Below, piece after piece: positions 1 through 7,376 of a DNA stretch of 64,000 nucleotides. Each line of letters begins with the position of its first letter. Position 1 is the stretch's first letter. The position numbers were made by a program, and so were the translations under genes. The stretch comes from UMGS1696 sp964621165 (lineage in GTDB: Bacteria > Bacillota > Clostridia > Oscillospirales > CAG-272). The notes beneath the pieces were generated by a model. That model saw only the letters and a list, made by a program, of their open reading frames with translations. It ran no database searches and had not been told where the DNA came from. Where the stretch lies: NCBI GenBank assembly GCA_964621165.1, contig CAZULC010000002.1, positions 62,001 to 126,000 of the forward strand, written 5' to 3'.

Positions 1-258
1 TTCATTCAAAACGAACGCACCGATAACAATTCCGCCGGTGGATTAGATGTCCCGCAGCTCGGCTATAAGTACGCGGTAGTCTTCCTCGCTCCAGTCGTCG
101 ACGAAAGCTATATCCCGTGGAACGAATTTTCCGTCGATTTTGTGCAGGCATCGGGTCACGGTCTGGTGACGGATGAAGTTTGAGAACAGCTCCCGGTTGA
201 TGTCTCCTGATTCAAGAGTCTTGTATATTATTTCTATAAAGCTATTGTTACATCTTCT
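1..258 (-). pseudogene. GNAT-like acetyltransferase fragment with internal stop
   Basis: Reading the minus strand downward from 258, one frame is open from just after a TAA at 259-261 to a TAA at 43-45. It then continues in the same frame with plausible protein (STGGIVIGAFVLNE) to the window edge. The peptide (RHQTVTRCLHKIDGKF, then DIAFVDDWSEEDYRVL) resembles from memory the N-terminal part of clostridial GNAT acetyltransferases, where a glycine-rich strand follows at about this point. No ATG, GTG or TTG start is present in this frame before the recognisable region. A premature stop plus a missing start suggests a decayed gene. The family is inferred from pattern only; the rest lies outside the window. 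Confidence 0.5.
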
Positions 259-892
259 TTATGATTCCGTACAGCTCGCCGGGTTTTTCCGCAATTCTGT
301 CAGCCCCTGCGCCGGTCAGCTCGTCCCTTGAGCCAAAGCCCCACAAAACGCCCACGGATTTAAGTCCGCATTCACGCGCACCTTCGACGTCGTGGAGCCT
401 GTCCCCAACCATAACGGCCTCGTATGGTGAAATTCCGTTTGACTCAAGCGTGTAGCGGATTACGTCAGCTTTTTTCACCCGCTTTTCGTCCATTGTGGCG
501 CCGCAGACCATTTTGAAATATCCGTCAAGGGAAAAGTGCTCGATAATCATGCGAGCGAATTTCTCCGGCTTGGAAGTGGCGGTGAGCAGGGTATAACCGT
601 GACTTTTCAGCTCATCAAGGGCTTCGGGGATTCCGGCGTAGACTTCGTTTTCGTAAATTCCGTCCACGGCGTAATATTCACGGTAGTACACGATTGCCGT
701 TCTCGCTTCATCCTCGTTCATGCCAAGGTCGCAGAAGGAGTAGACAAGCGGCGGTCCGATATAGCGGTAGAGGGAGTCGCGTGGTGGAATCTCCCGTCCC
801 ATGCGCGAGAGTGCATGCATGATGGAGTTTGTGATTCCAAGGGTGGAGTCAGTCAGGGTCCCGTCGAGGTCGAAGAGAATAAATTTTATCAT
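248..892 (-). CDS. HAD-family phosphatase, phosphoglycolate phosphatase/5'-nucleotidase-like
   Basis: A 214-residue cytoplasmic haloacid-dehalogenase hydrolase. Motif I is DLDGT at residues 8-12, with the nucleophile and general acid aspartates. Motif II lies in LLTATSKP near residue 103, a conserved lysine follows, and motif IV is GDRLHD near residue 165. The helical cap between motifs I and II is the type seen in Gph/PpaX-like enzymes that dephosphorylate phosphoglycolate, nucleotides or pyrophosphate; the substrate cannot be told from sequence. The ATG follows AAAGGATTGCAAA, a good ribosome binding site. It follows the TraX-like gene on the same strand after 43 bases and may be co-transcribed with it. 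Confidence 0.85.
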   Translation of the reverse strand: MIKFILFDLDGTLTDSTLGITNSIMHALSRMGREIPPRDSLYRYIGPPLVYSFCDLGMNEDEARTAIVYYREYYAVDGIYENEVYAGIPEALDELKSHGYTLLTATSKPEKFARMIIEHFSLDGYFKMVCGATMDEKRVKKADVIRYTLESNGISPYEAVMVGDRLHDVEGARECGLKSVGVLWGFGSRDELTGAGADRIAEKPGELYGIIKKM

Positions 893-935
893 TTTGCAAT
901 CCTTTTTGTTTGAAATTTTGGAAATTCAGGTTGAT

Positions 936-1664
936 TCAATGTAAAAAGTACGACAGCAGATACAGCACCCCAAGGTGGACGGGGTAGAAGACATAGAAGA
1001 AATACTTGAGCCTGTACTTCCCCCGCTCGCCGTTGTACAGAGCGATCAGAGGAATTGTGAGAAGTGAAAAGTACTGTAGCGAGAAATACGAGGTCACGTC
1101 AATGCACACGGCGAGAAGGGCTGCGGAGAACATGACCATTTTCTGCTGCTTGTTGTCGAAGAAGCTGGTGAACACCGGCAGCATGATTCCGAAAAAGCCG
1201 TAGTCAACCTCTACGTACATGCAAAGCACAAATGCCGCCGTTACTGATGCGCAGGATAGAACAAGGGAAAGGGTCTTGTCCTGCTCGCAAGTAAGGCTTT
1301 TTTTCGTGATTTTCCCATATAGAACGGCGGCCGCGCTCTTTTGTCCACGCATTGCGCATTTTACTCCGTCGGTGAAGATCATGATGACGAGGGACATGGA
1401 GAACACCAGCAGGATCCCGATATACAGCTCGTCGTCGGCGAAGGAGTAAACTATCTGGCAGAACACTCCGAGGAGGAAGATTTTGAGGAAGTATTTCAGC
1501 CGGGAGCGGGTGTAGCGGAATCCCTCGGCAATGCAGTAGGCGTAAATCGGGAAGGCAAGCCGCCCTATAATCCGCAGGATTTTGTATTGGGGAAAGAGTA
1601 TAAGTCCTGTGTGGTCGATGAGCATTGACAGAGCGGCGATGATTTTTAATACAAATGACGACAA
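936..1664 (-). CDS. TraX family membrane protein
   Basis: A 242-residue polytopic membrane protein whose N-terminus (LKIIAALSMLIDHTGLILFP, then GRLAFPIYAYCIAEGF) is characteristic of the TraX family. The founding member acetylates F pilin, but chromosomal Firmicute homologues are of unknown function and probably O- or N-acylate envelope components. About seven or eight hydrophobic segments are visible. The start is TTG at 1662-1664, six bases after AAGGAGG; that site overlaps the stop of the upstream aminotransferase, so the two genes are tightly linked (11 bases apart). No conjugation genes are nearby, so a role in plasmid transfer is unlikely. Confidence 0.8.
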   Translation of the reverse strand: MSSFVLKIIAALSMLIDHTGLILFPQYKILRIIGRLAFPIYAYCIAEGFRYTRSRLKYFLKIFLLGVFCQIVYSFADDELYIGILLVFSMSLVIMIFTDGVKCAMRGQKSAAAVLYGKITKKSLTCEQDKTLSLVLSCASVTAAFVLCMYVEVDYGFFGIMLPVFTSFFDNKQQKMVMFSAALLAVCIDVTSYFSLQYFSLLTIPLIALYNGERGKYRLKYFFYVFYPVHLGVLYLLSYFLH

Positions 1665-1675
1665 GCTGAGCCTCC

Positions 1676-2932
1676 TTATATCTCCGGGTGACGGTCGCGG
1701 AGGACTGAAAAGGCTTCACGGGCCACATCGATGGTTTCGGCTATGTCCTCGTCGGTCAGGGACGCGTTGACAAAGTGGTTGTGATGGTTTGTGAAGAACA
1801 CTCCCCGCTTCACGCACTCCGCAATCCACTCCTGATGAAGCATAAGGCTCTCGTCGTCGGCTATACGAAGGTAGAACAGTGACGGCACGCCTGAGACGTG
1901 GAGGTTGAAGCCAAAGTCAGTGGCGGCTTTGATCAGCTCTTTCTTTATGGTCATGCCTTTGTCAATGAGAATTTTCGGGCAGTCAAGCCGCTTCATTTTC
2001 TCGATGCACGCGATTCCGGCGGCGAAGGGAACGGCTGACATCCAGTAGCTTCCGGTGTATGACATGGACGAAATTGTGTTTTTCATGAAGTCCTTGCCGC
2101 AGAGAGCCGAGACGTTGTACCCGTTTGCCAGAGCCTTGCAGAAGCAAATCATGTCCGCCTCAAAGCCGAAGTAGTGGTCGCTTCCCGCTATATCCAGCCT
2201 GAATCCGGCGCGCACGTCGTCTATTATCAGCACAATGCCGTACTCGGTGCAGAGCCGTCTCACCTTTTTCCAATACCCGTCGGCGGGAAGGGTGTTGTCG
2301 GCGAAATTTCCGTGCATGTATGGCTGGGCAATGAGCGCGGCAATCTCCCCCTTGTGTTTGTGGAAGACTTCCTCAAGTGCGGCGAGGTTGTTCCATTCCA
2401 CGTAGATATTGTTCTCAACTTCTTCCTCCAGTACTCCGGCGTAGTCGATTTTCTGCGCCCAAGGTGAGATTCCGTGGTAGTACCCCTTGAAGAACACTAT
2501 CTTCTTCCGTCTCGTGTATGCTCTCGCGCTCATGACCGCAAGCGTTGTCACGTCGTTTCCATTTTTCGCGAAGAACGCCCAGTCGGCGGAGGCAACGGTG
2601 TCCACAAGCAGCTCGGCGAAATCTATCATCACGGTTGATGGGGAGGTGGTGCAGTCTCCCTTTTCACGCTGACGTGCGGCGGCTCCCTCAACGTCCGGGT
2701 CGCTGTAGCCCAGAATGTTCGGTCCGTAGGCGCACATGTAGTCGATGAAGCGGTGTCCGTCCACGTCCCAGAAGTAGGAGCCTTGCGCATGGGTGGAGAA
2801 CAGCGGGAAAGCTTCCACCGGGATAAAGCACCCCTCAGCTGGACCGAGATGCCCGTAGACCCCCGAGGGGATTACACGGGAAGCCCGCTCAAACTGCGCC
2901 TTTGAATTCGGATATGTATATGGTTCTCTCAT
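1676..2932 (-). CDS. Class III PLP aminotransferase, glutamate-1-semialdehyde aminomutase-like
   Basis: A 418-residue PLP-dependent fold-type I enzyme. Visible landmarks are the N-terminal GSYFWDVDGHRFIDY segment, GNDVTTLAVMSARAYT (the phosphate-binding region of HemL-like enzymes), IIDDVRAGFR with the cofactor-binding aspartate, and FCKALANGYN with the Schiff-base lysine. It resembles HemL but lies in no haem cluster, so it more likely transaminates an amino sugar or small amine; the substrate is unknown. The ATG follows AAAAGGAGG. The 5' region (2975-3109) contains copy 1 of a duplicated structured element described separately, which may control this gene. Confidence 0.82.
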   Translation of the reverse strand: MREPYTYPNSKAQFERASRVIPSGVYGHLGPAEGCFIPVEAFPLFSTHAQGSYFWDVDGHRFIDYMCAYGPNILGYSDPDVEGAAARQREKGDCTTSPSTVMIDFAELLVDTVASADWAFFAKNGNDVTTLAVMSARAYTRRKKIVFFKGYYHGISPWAQKIDYAGVLEEEVENNIYVEWNNLAALEEVFHKHKGEIAALIAQPYMHGNFADNTLPADGYWKKVRRLCTEYGIVLIIDDVRAGFRLDIAGSDHYFGFEADMICFCKALANGYNVSALCGKDFMKNTISSMSYTGSYWMSAVPFAAGIACIEKMKRLDCPKILIDKGMTIKKELIKAATDFGFNLHVSGVPSLFYLRIADDESLMLHQEWIAECVKRGVFFTNHHNHFVNASLTDEDIAETIDVAREAFSVLRDRHPEI

Positions 2933-2974
2933 TTATTTACCTCCTTTTGCCGCATAGCGGCGTACAAATAGATA

Positions 2975-3109
2975 TGAAAGAATTCCGGTCGGCTGAAAGC
3001 CGATGAAAAATGGTGGGTGTCCCGCAAATGAGCACGCTCATTCATTCAAGGAATTCTTTTGCGTGAAATCAGTTCACAACAAATTTTAGTTATACTATAT
3101 ATTTCACGC
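2975..3109 (-). repeat. Structured intergenic element, copy 1
   Basis: This region between the GNAT stop and the aminotransferase start matches 41530-41644 in sequence and architecture. An outer stem pairs AAAGAATTCC (2977-2986) with GGAATTCTTT (3050-3059). Inside it is a hairpin TCGGCT-GAA-AGCCGA (2989-3003) and a second hairpin AATGAGC-AC-GCTCATT (3027-3042). Adjacent to the outer stem is an inverted repeat GCGTGAAAT (3061-3069) / ATTTCACGC (3101-3109). Several paired positions differ from copy 2 yet keep pairing. On the minus strand it occupies the promoter and 5' leader of the aminotransferase. It could be a cis-regulatory RNA, a protein-binding operator or a small MITE-like repeat. Confidence 0.75.
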
Positions 3110-3117
3110 TGATACTT

Positions 3118-4014
3118 TTATAATTTCTTTTCAGCCATCATATAGTACACGGAAATTTTGAATCCCGCGCATCCATAGAGCTTGTCCAGTCCCGAGTAGG
3201 TGTAGCCGAGGCATGAGCGGTTCAGTCCCATATTCTTCAGCCATGCCACTCCTGACTTCACCATATGGGTGGCGATTTTCCTGCCCCGGTAGGCTTCTCT
3301 TACAGCGGTACAGCCGATTGAGCCCTCGCCGTCCCCATCATCGCCTATGATGAGCGCGCCGACCGCCAAGTCCCCGTCAAAGCCCGCCATGACCCGCCGA
3401 CGGCTGTTTTTGTCATAAAGGGAAGGGTCGTCGTAGTATTGTGTGAAGTGCTGCTCAGCATCGTCGGTGCAGGACTTTATTTTCTCTATATCCTCAGGTT
3501 CGGCAAGGCGGTAGGTGATTCCGTCAATTTCACCGCCAAGGGGAACGTCAGCCCCCGGGAAGTCGTCCATTGTCATCTCCATGTCAAAGCAGTTGCCCTC
3601 ATTCCATGAGTGACGGTAGCCCCGCTTCTCTAGAAATTCCACAGCGTCGTCGTTTAATTCAGGACAGCAGTAGAGTTTCTCGATTTTTGGCGGCTCCGGA
3701 TTGAGCATATGGCGGCAGGGGACTCCCGGCATGAGGTATTCCTTTCCCACGCCGATTATTATTTTGTCGTATTCCCGCTCCTTGATTTGTTCCTCGCAGA
3801 GCTTAAGCAGCGTCGAGCCGATTCCCTGATTCCTGTACTCCGGGAAAACCGCCAGCATGTATATTGTGTTGTTCAAAAACACAGCCGCGCCTTTCAGTTT
3901 TTCACCCGTGCTGACAACTACGCTTGTCTCGAATATGTGATTGCAGAACCCATCGTCCCGCTTGTCAAATGGGAAGCAGGTGCGGTACAGCTTCAATAGT
4001 TCTTTTTTGTCCAT
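3118..4014 (-). CDS. Tandem-GNAT N-acetyltransferase
   Basis: A 298-residue protein with two GCN5-related acetyltransferase domains. The first has the acetyl-CoA-binding motif A in YRNQGIGSTLL (near residue 60). The second has it in YRGRKIATHMV (near residue 240), followed by LYGCAGF, typical of the GNAT C-terminus. The start at 4012-4014 is preferred over upstream in-frame codons because GAGGTT sits correctly before it and domain homology begins there; the upstream extension is the broken grpB-like gene in another frame, whose 3' end overlaps this start by about 20 bases. The substrate cannot be assigned; many such proteins acetylate antibiotics or small amines. Confidence 0.8.
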   Translation of the reverse strand: MDKKELLKLYRTCFPFDKRDDGFCNHIFETSVVVSTGEKLKGAAVFLNNTIYMLAVFPEYRNQGIGSTLLKLCEEQIKEREYDKIIIGVGKEYLMPGVPCRHMLNPEPPKIEKLYCCPELNDDAVEFLEKRGYRHSWNEGNCFDMEMTMDDFPGADVPLGGEIDGITYRLAEPEDIEKIKSCTDDAEQHFTQYYDDPSLYDKNSRRRVMAGFDGDLAVGALIIGDDGDGEGSIGCTAVREAYRGRKIATHMVKSGVAWLKNMGLNRSCLGYTYSGLDKLYGCAGFKISVYYMMAEKKL

Positions 4015-4596
4015 AAATAACCTCGTTTCAGTATCGTCCGGCGTATTTTTTTCGCCGCCGTAGTGTATTTCTTTATAAAGCCGCCCTTTGAGTAAGTGTA
4101 GCCGTTCCGGTTGTGCTCGTACTTTCTCCACAGGCTCAGCTTGAGGTTCTCGTACTCCCGTGCGGCGTCTGGGTGGGCGTACATGTAGTCCCGGATTACA
4201 GTTCGTCGTTGTCGCCCGCGCACCGCAGATTGAGGTGGTAAACCCTGTCGGTGAAGCCCGATTCCGTGTAGCCCCAATTGAGTGAGACGCGGTTGTCGGC
4301 GGAGGACACAACGGTAAAGCCCATTTTTACGAGGATTTCTGTAATTTCACCGAGATTTTCTTCCCCTGCGGCTTCGACGAGGATGTCCACGATATTTTTC
4401 GCCCATATGCCCTTAATGGCGGTGCTTCCGATGTGGCTTATTCTGACAATGCTCCGCCCGGTGAGCACGGTTTTGAGCCGGGACTCCATTTCTTCGTAGT
4501 AGATTTTCCATTTTCATCATGGGGTACGAGGTAAATCGGGAATAATTCCCATAATTCCTCAAGAGTCATGTCATCGAGTTTCTTTCCCATGCTCAT
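3993..4596 (-). pseudogene. GrpB/UPF0157 family protein, two frameshifts
   Basis: Three reading-frame pieces joined in order give a typical GrpB-family protein (nucleotidyltransferase-like fold, poorly characterised). The N-terminal piece from ATG 4596 reads MSMGKKLDDMTLEELWELFP. A second frame carries RISHIGSTAIKGIWAKNIVD. The third holds YAHPDAAREYENLKLSLW to a stop at 3993. The first shift falls near 4520 in an A run (GAAAATGGAAAA), where one added A restores the frame. The second falls near 4198, where one missing base puts a TAA after DNDEL. The start overlaps the upstream SCP2-like stop as ATGA, so this was once a translationally coupled operon member. Sequencing error is the alternative. 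Confidence 0.82.
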
Positions 4597-5348
4597 TTCA
4601 GGTAAATCTCAACTCTCGACAGAAGCCGGTTCAGGTTGTCTATCTGGGAAATCATGCCGCCCATTTTGATTTTTCCCTCTCCCACAGCTGCGACTGAGTT
4701 CATTTTTCCGTCAAACACCGCTCTTGCCGTATCGAGGTCGCAGAAGGACATGTATGACATAATTTTCCGTGGGATTTTGTCGGGAACGGTGAGGGTGTGA
4801 TCCTTTACGCCGATTGCCGACTTGATTTCGTTCTCAACCTCGATTTTGATAACCCCGTCCACCATGTTCGACGCGCTGAACCGCCCGATTTTGTCGTAGT
4901 TCCCGATCTGCGCCGCCGCGTTGACGATTACCCCGAACATGATGAGCGTGCTTTTCTTCATGAAGTCCGGGTCGGCTGTCTTTTCCTCGGTTGGACGGAG
5001 GTACAGCTCAAGCAGGTCCGTTATTTTCTTGAATTTGCCCAGCAGGAATGACACGTGGGTCAGGCCCTTTGTCGGAATCGGGGTGACTGTCCCGTTAATC
5101 ATTCCGTTGAATTTTGAAGGGGAGGAGAAGGGGAGCTTTATGGTGCAGTCCTCGTCCTCGCCGTCGTGGAATGTGCATCTGCCGTCTTTGAATACAAGTG
5201 TGGCGCATGGTCCGTTTTTTACGGCGAAGCATATGGAAACCGAGCTTTTCCCGAGAATTTTCGCGCAGAGCGGTACTCTTTCAGTCAAAGCCGGAATCGC
5301 GCCGAGAACGCCGTAGAGGTTTATGTAAGCCAGTGTTGTTTCGTCCAT
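4593..5348 (-). CDS. SCP2 sterol-binding-like domain protein
   Basis: A 251-residue soluble protein without signal peptide. The C-terminus (GEGKIKMGGMISQIDNLNRL) and the central CTIKLPFSSPSKFNGMINGT segment resemble SCP2-like lipid-binding proteins, in which a hydrophobic pocket carries acyl chains or sterol-like ligands. Here the fold appears duplicated or extended: the C-terminal copy is more typical than the N-terminal one. No catalytic residues are expected and its ligand is unknown. It sits between the broken lipoprotein gene and the broken grpB-like gene, sharing an ATGA overlap with the latter. The family assignment is from pattern memory and is moderately secure. Confidence 0.6.
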   Translation of the reverse strand: MDETTLAYINLYGVLGAIPALTERVPLCAKILGKSSVSICFAVKNGPCATLVFKDGRCTFHDGEDEDCTIKLPFSSPSKFNGMINGTVTPIPTKGLTHVSFLLGKFKKITDLLELYLRPTEEKTADPDFMKKSTLIMFGVIVNAAAQIGNYDKIGRFSASNMVDGVIKIEVENEIKSAIGVKDHTLTVPDKIPRKIMSYMSFCDLDTARAVFDGKMNSVAAVGEGKIKMGGMISQIDNLNRLLSRVEIYLK

Positions 5349-5387
5349 GATTTTTTGCCTTTCGTTTATTGTAATATTGTGTTGCTT

Positions 5388-6322
5388 TCATTCCATGAGC
5401 CGCAGACGGGCTTCACTGTAGATTTTCTCCGCTCCATCTTCCGGGGAAATGCTGCCCTCGGTCATGTCGATGAACACGCTTTCGAGAAGGTCGTCGAGGT
5501 CGTAGGTGTTGAGACGGGGCGCGGCGTTCACAAACAGGTCGGAGCCGTGTTCAACGAGAAACTTGTCGCTTGAGTAATATACTACGCTGACCATAAATCC
5601 GTACATTCCATTCCTGGTCGTACTTTATTGTGTTCACGGCGGCGTCGTAATCCTTCTCGAACTGAACGTTCATGACTCTCATATTCATACTGTCTTCGTT
5701 TACGTAAGGCGATTCGTTTGTGCGAGGTGAACTGCAGAGAATGGTTAAATCGCCTCCGGAGCTATTTTGCTCAGGTGAGAAAACGCAGAGAGCGCGGTTT
5801 GATATCTCATAAATTATGTATATGCTGATGAGTCCGATTGTGCAGGTGGTTTTTGTTTCCATATTATCAAGGTTGAAGCTTGAGAGGTTTAAATATGGTG
5901 AGACAGACGCATTCGCGGAATAGAAGGTCCTGCCGTCCGGCGTATCGAGAAGCAAAGTGTTGATTGAATCGAGGACTTTTTTAATTTCACCGCTTTTTGC
6001 GTCAAGGCGGAATAGGGCGAAGTTGCCGACAAGGTAAAATTCGTCCGGCTTGTCCGTGGGGAGGATATTTATTATTTCGTCGCCGTCCCTTTCTGTTTTG
6101 TAGTCAACTGCCGTGGTTTTTCCGGTTTTTGTTGTCATAGGGGTATATTCTACTGACGTCCTCATTCAGTTTGTACACTCCGTCGGGCAGGTCGCCGGTT
6201 TTGTACCTGCTTTCAGGAGTATAATCCCCCGAGCAGGACGCAAGCAGTGCAAGAGAAGCCGCAAGTGCCGCGAAAATACCGATTTTTTCCTCCTTGTGTA
6301 TAACATTTTTATTGGTCTGCAA
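5388..6322 (-). pseudogene. Secreted lipoprotein gene with two frameshifts
   Basis: Three overlapping reading-frame pieces form one degraded lipoprotein gene. The first piece carries a signal peptide ending in a lipobox (SLALLASCSG). The frame changes near 6125 in a run of five A's, where removing one A joins it to KTGKTTAVDYKTERDGDEI, and changes again near 5600 (YDQEWN joined to MYGFMVSVVYYSSDKF). The product would be about 300 residues, attached to the outer face of the membrane; I recognise no family. AAGGAGG lies inside the reading frame just before KIGIF, where ATC stands where an ATG would be expected, so the true start may also be lost. Confidence 0.7.
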
Positions 6323-7079
6323 GTCGCACGCTGATCTCGCCGCTGGAGAGGGTTATTCTGCCGTCCTCCCCGAGAACCACAAGTCCGCCACGCTCGTCTA
6401 TATCCACGGCTTCGGCTGACTCCACGACTCCGTTCCGGGTGTAGTTTATTTTTCGTCCGAGAACCAGCGAACGGCTGACGTATTCGTTTCGGTACTTGCT
6501 GAAATCAAACCCTCCGTCCCGCATATCCATGAGGGTGTTCACAATTTCCGCGCAGAGAATTTCCCGCTCAACATTGATTCCGAGGTCGTGAAGGGATGAG
6601 GTTTTGTAGTCGGAGGAGACTTTCGGCGAGGACTTGACGTTTACCCCGATTCCGAAGATGAGCTTGTCCGTGGTCATGGTTCTGTAGTCGTTGACGGCCT
6701 CGCATAAAATTCCGCACAGTTTGCCCCCGAACGCGTAAATATCGTTGATCCACTTGATTTTCACGTCCGCTCCCGTGGTTTTTCCGATTGCCCGGGTAAC
6801 AGCGACGGCGGCGCATGAGGTTGAGCGGGCTGCGTCTTCAATTGGCATGGAGGTGTGGAGCAAGACCGAGAAGTACAGCCCACCCTCGGGGGAAGAAAAG
6901 CTTTTGCCCTGACGTCCCCGTCCGCTGGTCTGTCTTTCGGCCGTGATGAGAACGTCCTCGCCTGATTCGGGCATGCTTTTGAGGTCGGTGCTGGTGGAGC
7001 CGGTTTCCTCGAGGCAGATTACCGTCATGGATTTATTGTACAGCCGGAGCCGGCGTATGATTTTATCTTTATCGAGCAT
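6309..7079 (-). CDS. birA: Biotin--[acetyl-CoA-carboxylase] ligase
   Basis: A 256-residue biotin protein ligase that activates biotin with ATP and transfers it to biotin carboxyl carrier proteins. Diagnostic elements are ETGSTSTDLK at the N-terminus, TSGRGRQGKSFSSPEGGLYF (biotinyl-AMP binding loop), KWINDIYAFGGKLCGIL (biotin-binding lysine region) and a C-terminal SH3-like domain. It lacks the N-terminal DNA-binding winged helix of bifunctional BirA, so it should act as an enzyme and not a repressor. The ATG follows GAAGGATTATT. It is the first gene of the minus-strand run that includes the broken lipoprotein gene. Confidence 0.93.
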   Translation of the reverse strand: MLDKDKIIRRLRLYNKSMTVICLEETGSTSTDLKSMPESGEDVLITAERQTSGRGRQGKSFSSPEGGLYFSVLLHTSMPIEDAARSTSCAAVAVTRAIGKTTGADVKIKWINDIYAFGGKLCGILCEAVNDYRTMTTDKLIFGIGVNVKSSPKVSSDYKTSSLHDLGINVEREILCAEIVNTLMDMRDGGFDFSKYRNEYVSRSLVLGRKINYTRNGVVESAEAVDIDERGGLVVLGEDGRITLSSGEISVRLADQ

Positions 7080-7286
7080 AATAATCCTTCACAAAACCAA
7101 AATATCCTTCCTTAAATTTTATCAGATTATTGTATAAATGTCAACGCCTGATTAAGCTATCGAATAAATTTAATAAAAAACGTGGATATTTTAGCAAAAT
7201 TGCACGTATCGTGAGCATTCCGACGGGGCAAATATAATTGAAAATAACACCTTTCACATTAAAGAGTAATTTTTTTGTAAAAGGTG

Positions 7287-7315
7287 TTGATTAAATCGGA
7301 AATTTGTGGTATATT
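7287..7315 (+). promoter_or_regulatory. Sigma-A-like promoter of pgk
   Basis: TTGATT at 7287-7292 and TATATT at 7310-7315 are separated by 17 bases, close to the consensus. The pgk start lies about 60 bases downstream. The region 7080-7286 between birA and this promoter is AT-rich, with no further feature seen. Confidence 0.7.
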
Positions 7316-7376
7316 AATAGGAGAGGAATCTACCTTAAATTAATACAAAATTTCAGAATAAAAGAGGTATAAAACA

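Noticed and set aside
936..1664. Conjugative element suggested by the TraX-like gene
   Set aside because: No relaxase, type IV secretion or integrase genes are present; chromosomal TraX homologues are common in Clostridia.
1204..1728. Long open frame (174 codons) overlapping the TraX-like gene
   Set aside because: It lies in another frame of the same strand and its peptide is arginine/proline-rich, with none of the hydrophobic pattern of a real protein; the TraX frame is clearly the coding one.
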